Shown here: one piece after another, positions 28,382-34,181 of the stretch
Numbering within the stretch: position 1 is the stretch's first letter
Layout of the letters: each line of letters starts with the position of its first letter
Assembly: GCA_014380485.1 (NCBI GenBank)
Contig: JACMJU010000140.1
Span: forward strand, 1-34,181
Length of the DNA: 34,181 nt
Direction: 5' to 3'
Origin: Methyloceanibacter sp.
Lineage (GTDB): Bacteria > Pseudomonadota > Alphaproteobacteria > Rhizobiales > Methyloligellaceae
The notes under the pieces: generated by a model
Seen by the model: only the letters and a program-made list of their open reading frames with translations
The model's database searches: none
Told to the model about the DNA's origin: nothing
Translations under genes and position numbers: made by a program

Positions 28382-31300
28382 ATGTCCATGTCCGCATGGT
28401 TTCGCGCCGGCCTGTTCGCCGCGCTGCTTGTTTTCGCCACCACCCCTTCCCACGCCGCCCCCAAGACCTTTCACGACGACGCTTTCGACGACGCCGCAAT
28501 CACGCTCGAGGCCGACCTCAAGCAGGAAGCGGGGACCGTCGCCAAGCCGATCGTCAAGTTGAAGCAGGAGGCCGACGCGCTGCTCAAGCGCCAAGACCTC
28601 GAAGGCGCCGCCAACCTTTATGTGCAGATCGTGACGATCGCGCCCGACGACGCCAAGGCTTGGCGCCGGCTGGCCGATATCTGGCTGCTCGTTCCCGCCA
28701 CCGAGGAAGATGACGGCTCGACGCGGATCGAGCGGGCGCGCACGGCCTCGTATATCGCCTATCAGCGATCGACGACGCCGGAGGAGGAATCCACCTCGCT
28801 CGTGACTCTCGCCAATGCCCTCGCCAAACGCGAGGAATGGCGGCTGATGCTGAATGCGCTGAAGCTCGCGCTCGATCTTCACGAAGCACCCGAGCTCAGG
28901 ACAACCTACGAGGCGCTGCGCGAGAAATATGGCTTCCGCGTTTCGAATTTCAGCGTCGACTCCGATGCGGCGAGCCCGCGCGCCTGCTTCCAGTTCACCG
29001 AGACCTTGCCCAAGCGCACCGACTTTTCGCCTTACGTATCGGTCGCCGGGCAAGACAAGCCGGCACTGTCGGTCGATGCGCAGCAAATCTGCGTCGAGGG
29101 ATTGAAGCACGGCGAGAGCTACGCCGTCGCGCTCCGCGCGGGGCTGCCCTCAACCGTCGGAGAAGACCTGCTCAAGAATGCGGAATTCAATATCTATGTG
29201 CGGGACCGGAGCCCGTCAGTGCGGCTCTCGGGCAAGGCCTATGTGCTGCCGCGTACCGGCCAGCAGGGCATCCCGCTCATCACCGTCAATACCGACCTGG
29301 TCAAGGCTACCATCTACCGGATCGGCGACCGAAGCCTCATCGACAACGTGCTCGGCTACGATTTCGAGCGCAATCTCAACAGTTACACGCTCGACGAGAT
29401 CGCCGACCAGAGGGGCGAGAAAGTGTGGACCGGCGAGCTCAAGGTGGAGAAGGAGCTCAACCAGGAAATCACCACCGCCTTTCCGATCATGGAAGCGGTC
29501 CCCGAGATGCAGCCCGGCGTCTACCTGCTGGTAGCGCGGCCGGGCAACGTCCCGGGCGACGATTATGGCGAGCGCACCACGCAGTGGTTCATCGTCTCCG
29601 ATCTCGGACTGACTGCGTTCTCCGGAACCGACGGCATCCACGCTTATGTCAACTCGCTGGCGACGACGGCGCCGCTTGCCGATGTCGAGATCCGACTGCT
29701 CGCCCGCAACAACGACGTGCTCGCGATCAAAAAGACTGACGTCAACGGCGCCGTCACGTTCGCACCCGGCCTTGCGCGCGGCGAAGGCGGGCTGGCGCCG
29801 GCGCTGATCGTGGCGTCGGGCGACGGCGGCGATTACGCCTTCCTCAGTCTGAAGCAATCGGCGTTCGACCTGACCGACCGGGGCGTGGCCGGACGTGACG
29901 CGCCGCAAGGGCTCGATGCCTTCGTATTCACCGAGCGCGGCGTCTATCGCACCGGCGAGACGGTGTATGTGACGGCACTTCTTCGCGACGCCGCGGGCAT
30001 CGCCGTCCCCGGCGTCGACGTGACCCTGGTGGCGGAACGCCCCGATGGCGTCGAGTATCGCCGCACCGTCGTGCCGGACCAGGGGATCGGCGGACGCTCG
30101 CTCGACCTGCCGATCATCGCCTCGGCGCCGACCGGAACATGGCGCGTTTCCGTCTATGCCGACCCCAAGGGGGCGGCGATCGGGACCGCCACCTTCCTGG
30201 TCGAGGACTATGTGCCGGATCGGCTCGAATTCGATCTCACCACCAAAGCCACCGCGATCTCGCCCACCTCTCCTGTCGAAGTGATGCTCGACGGCCGTTT
30301 CCTCTATGGCGCGCCGGCGGCGGGGCTCGGCATCGAAGGCGAGATCAATATCGCCAAGGCCGCCGAACGGCCGGGCTACCCGGGCTATTCGTTCGGCCGT
30401 GACGCGTCCGACGGGGCCGACCAAGACGAGGACGTGGGCACCGAGAGCATTCCTCTGGCCGATCTGCCTCTGACCGATGCCGACGGCAAAGCAATTTTTC
30501 CGGTCGCCCTCGGCACGGTACCCGCCTCGACCAAGCCGCTCGAAGCCAATGTCGTGGTGCGGCTCGCCGAGCCGGGCGGAAGGGCGATCGAGCGCAAACT
30601 CACGCTTCCCATCGTGCCGAACGCGCCGATGATCGGGGTGAAGCCGCTCTTTGCCGGCAAGTCTCTCAGCGACAACGACACCGCCAAGTTCGATGTCGTC
30701 ATGGTCGCGCCCGACGGCCAACAGATCGCAGCCGCCGGACTCAAATGGCAGCTGCTCAGCATCGAATCCAAATATCAGTGGTACCGCAGCAGCGGCTATT
30801 GGAGCTACGAGCCGATCAAGGTGACGCGTCGCGTCGCCGACGGCATTATCGACGTTGCGGCCGACCGGCCGGGCTCGATCTCGGTCCCCGTCACCTGGGG
30901 ACGGTACCGCCTCGAAGTGTCGAGCCCCGCGCCGCAGGGACCCGAAACCACGATCGGTTTCGATTCCGGATGGTACGCGGAAGCCTCCGCCGACACGCCC
31001 GATCTGCTCGAGATCGCGCTCGACAAGCCGGAATATCGGCCCGGCGACACCATGATTGTCGCCGTCACCGCGCGAAGCGCAGGCAAGGTGACGGTATCGG
31101 TGATCGGCGACCGGCTCATCACCCAGACCACGACCGATGTCGAGCCCGGCCTCGTGAAACTTCCGCTCACCGTGGGCGAGGATTGGGGAACCGGCGCCTA
31201 TGTGCTTGCTACGCTCAGGCGTCCGCTCGATGAGGTGGAAAAGCGGATGCCCGGCCGCGCCATCGGCGTGCAGTGGTTCAGCGTGAACAAGCAAGCCCAC

Positions 31301-33607
31301 ACGATCGGGGTTGCTCTCGATCTGCCCCAATCGATCAGGCCCCAGACGACGCTGCGCGTGCCGGTTAAGCTTGCGGGACTGGTCGCGGGCGAGGAGGCGC
31401 GCATCGTCGTTTCCGCGGTCGATGTCGGCATTCTCAATCTGACCAACTACAAAGTTCCGGCGCCTGATGACTATTATCTCGGGCAACGCAAGCTGTCGGC
31501 CGAGATCCGCGATCTTTACGGCCAGTTGATTGACGGCATGCAGGGCACCAAGGGCCAGATCCGCACCGGCGGCGATGCCGGCGAAGGCGCACTACAGGGA
31601 AGCCCGCCGACCCAACCTCCGCTTGCCCTCTATTCCGGCATCGTCACCGTCAACCCCGACGGCACCGCCGAGATCAGCTTCGACATTCCCGCCTTCTCCG
31701 GAACGGTCCGCGTCATGGCGGTCGCCTGGAGCCAGGACAAGACCGGGCATGCCTCGGGCGATGTCGTGGTGCGCGATCCGGTCGTGGTCACCGCCACCCT
31801 GCCGCGCTTTCTCTTGACCGGCGACCGGAGCACGCTCCGCCTCGATCTCGACAATGTCGAGGGGGCGAGCGGCGACTATGAAATCGCCGTGACCGCCGAC
31901 GGACCGTTGCGCGTCGAGGGCGCAGACCACAGCATCGCGCTCGACGCCAAGAAGCGCAACGCGGTCACAATGCCGGTCTCCGCGACCGGCGTCGGACCCG
32001 GCACCGTGGCGGTTGCCGTCACCGGGCCTCAAGGCTTCAAGCTGTCGCGTACCTATCCTCTGACGGTGAAGCCGGCGACGCAGATTCTCGCGCGGCGAAC
32101 GGTAAAACCCCTCGATCCCGGCCAGAGCATCACGGTTGCGAGCGAGGTCTTCTCCGACCTCGTGCCCGGGACCGGCAAAGTCGCGCTCTCGGTCACGCCG
32201 ACGGCCGCGCTCGACGTGGCGACGCTGCTCGCCGCGCTCGACCGCTATCCGCTCGGCTGCACCGAGCAGATCGTGAGCCGGGCGCTGCCGCTCCTTTATG
32301 TCAGCGAGTTGTCGGCCGATACGCAACTCGCGGTCGATACCGGCGTCGACGAGCGCATCGCCAAGGCCATCGCGATTGTTCTTGCCCGTCAGGGCTCTGA
32401 GGGCGCTTTCGGCCTGTGGTCGCCCGGAGGGGACGATGCCTGGCTCGACGCTTATGTGACGGATTTCCTCACGCGGGCGCGGGCGCGCGGCTTTTCCGTT
32501 TCCGACGATCAGTTCAAGCTCGCGCTCGATCGCTTGCGCAACTATGTGAGCACGGCGCCCGATGTCGCGACCGATGGAGGGCTTGCGCTGTCCTATGCAC
32601 TCTATGTGCTGGCGCGCAACGGCCTGGCGCCGGTGGGCGACCTCCGTTACATCGCCGACGTCAAGCTGAACGATCTGTCCACGCCGGCGGCAAAGGCAGA
32701 GATCGCCGCCGCGCTCGCCATGCTCGGCGACCGCGTGAGGGCGGAGAAGACATTCGATGCCGCGCTCGGCTCCCTGCCGCAGGACCCGAAATTCGAGGGC
32801 GGCCGCACCGATTACGGCTCGCCGTTGCGCGATGCCGCCACCCTCGTCACCCTTGCGGCCGAAGGTGACGCCCCGCAAGTGATCTTGGTGAGCGCAACGG
32901 CGCGGATCGAGACGGCGCGCGATCGCGTTACCCAGACTTCGACGCAAGAGAATGCCTGGCTTGTGCTCGCCGCGCGCGCGCTCGGCAAGCAGAACATCAG
33001 GCTGACCATCAATGACAGCGCCGAAGAGGGCCCGCTCTATCGAAGCTTCACCGAGCACGAGCTTGCCGCGAGCCCGCTCGTGGTGGCCAATACCGGCAAC
33101 GCACCGCTCGACGCCGTCATCTCGGTGAGCGGCGCGCCGACCACGCCGGAACCGCCCGCCGAGCATGGCTTCAAAATCGAGCGCAGCTTCCACACGCTCG
33201 ACGGCGCAGAGGCCGACGTGAGCAAGGCGAGGCAGAACGACCGCTTCGTGGTGGTGCTCACGGTCATCGAGCCGCAGCCCCAATTCGCGCGAGTGGCGCT
33301 GACGGATTACGTGCCGGCCGGTTTCGAGATCGACAATCCGCGGCTGGTATCGTCGGGCGACACGGGCACGCTCGGCTGGATCGAGAACGCGGGCTCGCCC
33401 GTCCATACCGAGTTCCGGGACGACCGCTTCACTGCGGCCTTCGAGCGGCGAAAGGACAACCCCACCACTTATAGCGTGGCCTATGTCGTCCGCGCTGTTT
33501 CGCCGGGAAGCTACGTGCTGCCTCAGGCGGTGGTCGAGGACATGTACCGGCCCGACCGGTTCGGCCGGACCGATACCGGCGCGGTCGAGGTCGCTCCGGC
33601 AAGATGA
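28382..33607 (+). CDS. Bacterial alpha-2-macroglobulin family protein with intact thioester motif
   Basis: About 1740 aa with signal peptide (MSMSAWFRAGLFAALLVFATTPSHA), MG-type domains (DAFVFTERGVYRTGETVYVTALLRD) and thioester motif YPLGCTEQIVSRALPLLY. Confidence 0.95.
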   Translation: MSMSAWFRAGLFAALLVFATTPSHAAPKTFHDDAFDDAAITLEADLKQEAGTVAKPIVKLKQEADALLKRQDLEGAANLYVQIVTIAPDDAKAWRRLADIWLLVPATEEDDGSTRIERARTASYIAYQRSTTPEEESTSLVTLANALAKREEWRLMLNALKLALDLHEAPELRTTYEALREKYGFRVSNFSVDSDAASPRACFQFTETLPKRTDFSPYVSVAGQDKPALSVDAQQICVEGLKHGESYAVALRAGLPSTVGEDLLKNAEFNIYVRDRSPSVRLSGKAYVLPRTGQQGIPLITVNTDLVKATIYRIGDRSLIDNVLGYDFERNLNSYTLDEIADQRGEKVWTGELKVEKELNQEITTAFPIMEAVPEMQPGVYLLVARPGNVPGDDYGERTTQWFIVSDLGLTAFSGTDGIHAYVNSLATTAPLADVEIRLLARNNDVLAIKKTDVNGAVTFAPGLARGEGGLAPALIVASGDGGDYAFLSLKQSAFDLTDRGVAGRDAPQGLDAFVFTERGVYRTGETVYVTALLRDAAGIAVPGVDVTLVAERPDGVEYRRTVVPDQGIGGRSLDLPIIASAPTGTWRVSVYADPKGAAIGTATFLVEDYVPDRLEFDLTTKATAISPTSPVEVMLDGRFLYGAPAAGLGIEGEINIAKAAERPGYPGYSFGRDASDGADQDEDVGTESIPLADLPLTDADGKAIFPVALGTVPASTKPLEANVVVRLAEPGGRAIERKLTLPIVPNAPMIGVKPLFAGKSLSDNDTAKFDVVMVAPDGQQIAAAGLKWQLLSIESKYQWYRSSGYWSYEPIKVTRRVADGIIDVAADRPGSISVPVTWGRYRLEVSSPAPQGPETTIGFDSGWYAEASADTPDLLEIALDKPEYRPGDTMIVAVTARSAGKVTVSVIGDRLITQTTTDVEPGLVKLPLTVGEDWGTGAYVLATLRRPLDEVEKRMPGRAIGVQWFSVNKQAHTIGVALDLPQSIRPQTTLRVPVKLAGLVAGEEARIVVSAVDVGILNLTNYKVPAPDDYYLGQRKLSAEIRDLYGQLIDGMQGTKGQIRTGGDAGEGALQGSPPTQPPLALYSGIVTVNPDGTAEISFDIPAFSGTVRVMAVAWSQDKTGHASGDVVVRDPVVVTATLPRFLLTGDRSTLRLDLDNVEGASGDYEIAVTADGPLRVEGADHSIALDAKKRNAVTMPVSATGVGPGTVAVAVTGPQGFKLSRTYPLTVKPATQILARRTVKPLDPGQSITVASEVFSDLVPGTGKVALSVTPTAALDVATLLAALDRYPLGCTEQIVSRALPLLYVSELSADTQLAVDTGVDERIAKAIAIVLARQGSEGAFGLWSPGGDDAWLDAYVTDFLTRARARGFSVSDDQFKLALDRLRNYVSTAPDVATDGGLALSYALYVLARNGLAPVGDLRYIADVKLNDLSTPAAKAEIAAALAMLGDRVRAEKTFDAALGSLPQDPKFEGGRTDYGSPLRDAATLVTLAAEGDAPQVILVSATARIETARDRVTQTSTQENAWLVLAARALGKQNIRLTINDSAEEGPLYRSFTEHELAASPLVVANTGNAPLDAVISVSGAPTTPEPPAEHGFKIERSFHTLDGAEADVSKARQNDRFVVVLTVIEPQPQFARVALTDYVPAGFEIDNPRLVSSGDTGTLGWIENAGSPVHTEFRDDRFTAAFERRKDNPTTYSVAYVVRAVSPGSYVLPQAVVEDMYRPDRFGRTDTGAVEVAPAR

Positions 33608-34181
33608 GCGCGGATATTTCAGCGAGCGGATTTCCCGCCTCCCGCCTCGAGCGGGAAGGGGGTGGTCCAAATTCCAGAGCCGAGCCATCGGCACGCAAAT
33701 GGCGAAGCCGGGCCATTTACGCTGCGATCAGCGCGGTCTGGCTCATCGCCGCGCTGGCCGGCATGATTGCCGGACTGGTCGAGGCCTATGGGCCGCCGCC
33801 GCTCGGGCGCGATCTCGATCTCTCGCGCGTTGTTCTCGACCGCAACGGCACGCTGCTCAGGGCCTACCTCACGCGCGAAGGCCGATGGCGGCTTGCCGCC
33901 ACCCGCGATGATGTCGATCCACGTTACCTCGAGGCTCTGCTCGCCTATGAGGATAGACGCTTCTTCGCGCATCACGGCGTCGATCCGCTCGCGACGGGGC
34001 GCGCCGCCTTCCAGCTCCTAAGCCAGGGCCGCGTCGTATCGGGCGGCTCGACGCTTACCATGCAGGTGGCGCGCTTGCTCGAGCCCCGGCAGCTTCGCTC
34101 TCTCGACGCCAAGATCAGACAGGGGCTGCGTGCGGTTCAGCTCGAATGGGCGCTCGGCAAGGACGAGATCCTCAAGCTCTA
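33604..34181 (+). CDS. pbpC: Penicillin-binding protein 1C, N-terminal part (runs off the window)
   Basis: ATG at 33604 overlaps the A2M stop (ATGA). Reads ...YGPPPLGRDLDLSRVVLDRNGTLLRAYLTREGRWRLAA...LLAYEDRRFFAHHGVDPLA...VSGGSTLTMQVARLLEPR (GT51 motifs). Absent from the ORF track because it is open at the window end. Confidence 0.9.
   Translation, partial: MSADISASGFPASRLEREGGGPNSRAEPSARKWRSRAIYAAISAVWLIAALAGMIAGLVEAYGPPPLGRDLDLSRVVLDRNGTLLRAYLTREGRWRLAATRDDVDPRYLEALLAYEDRRFFAHHGVDPLATGRAAFQLLSQGRVVSGGSTLTMQVARLLEPRQLRSLDAKIRQGLRAVQLEWALGKDEILKL

Noticed and set aside
29216-31486. 756-aa minus-strand ORF
   Set aside because: Antisense shadow of the alpha-2-macroglobulin gene with no recognisable domain.
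31592-33694. 700-aa minus-strand ORF
   Set aside because: Antisense shadow of the alpha-2-macroglobulin gene; Arg/Asp/Gly/His-rich composition and no family features.

Overview
The window is a GC-rich chromosomal segment that looks alphaproteobacterial (probably Rhizobiales-like; this is an inference from gene content). Left to right it contains: the C-terminal end of a Pro/Ala/Glu-rich repeat protein; a yej-type peptide ABC transporter operon with two tandem YejA-like binding proteins, YejB, YejE and YejF, in which a cation diffusion facilitator and a VapBC-type toxin-antitoxin pair sit between yejE and yejF; a divergently placed NlpC/P60 peptidase plus M17 aminopeptidase pair; a GST; a CpaA-like prepilin peptidase; rimO; two small hypothetical ORFs; a Crp/Fnr-type regulator; an AsmA-family protein; an imelysin operon (imelysin, OprB-like porin, DUF1111 di-heme protein, second imelysin, DUF1513 protein with an apparent frameshift); a divergent LysR regulator; a serine beta-lactamase-like hydrolase; a large bacterial alpha-2-macroglobulin; and the start of pbpC. 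The most interesting points are (1) a possible muropeptide import and cytosolic degradation locus with a TA module and metal exporter embedded in the transporter operon, (2) the imelysin cluster with an inserted porin, a frameshifted DUF1513 gene and a structured divergent intergenic region, and (3) several perfect inverted repeats that may be operators or RNA hairpins. No tRNA, rRNA, CRISPR array or transposase was recognised. All family assignments are from motif recognition by eye; no searches were run.
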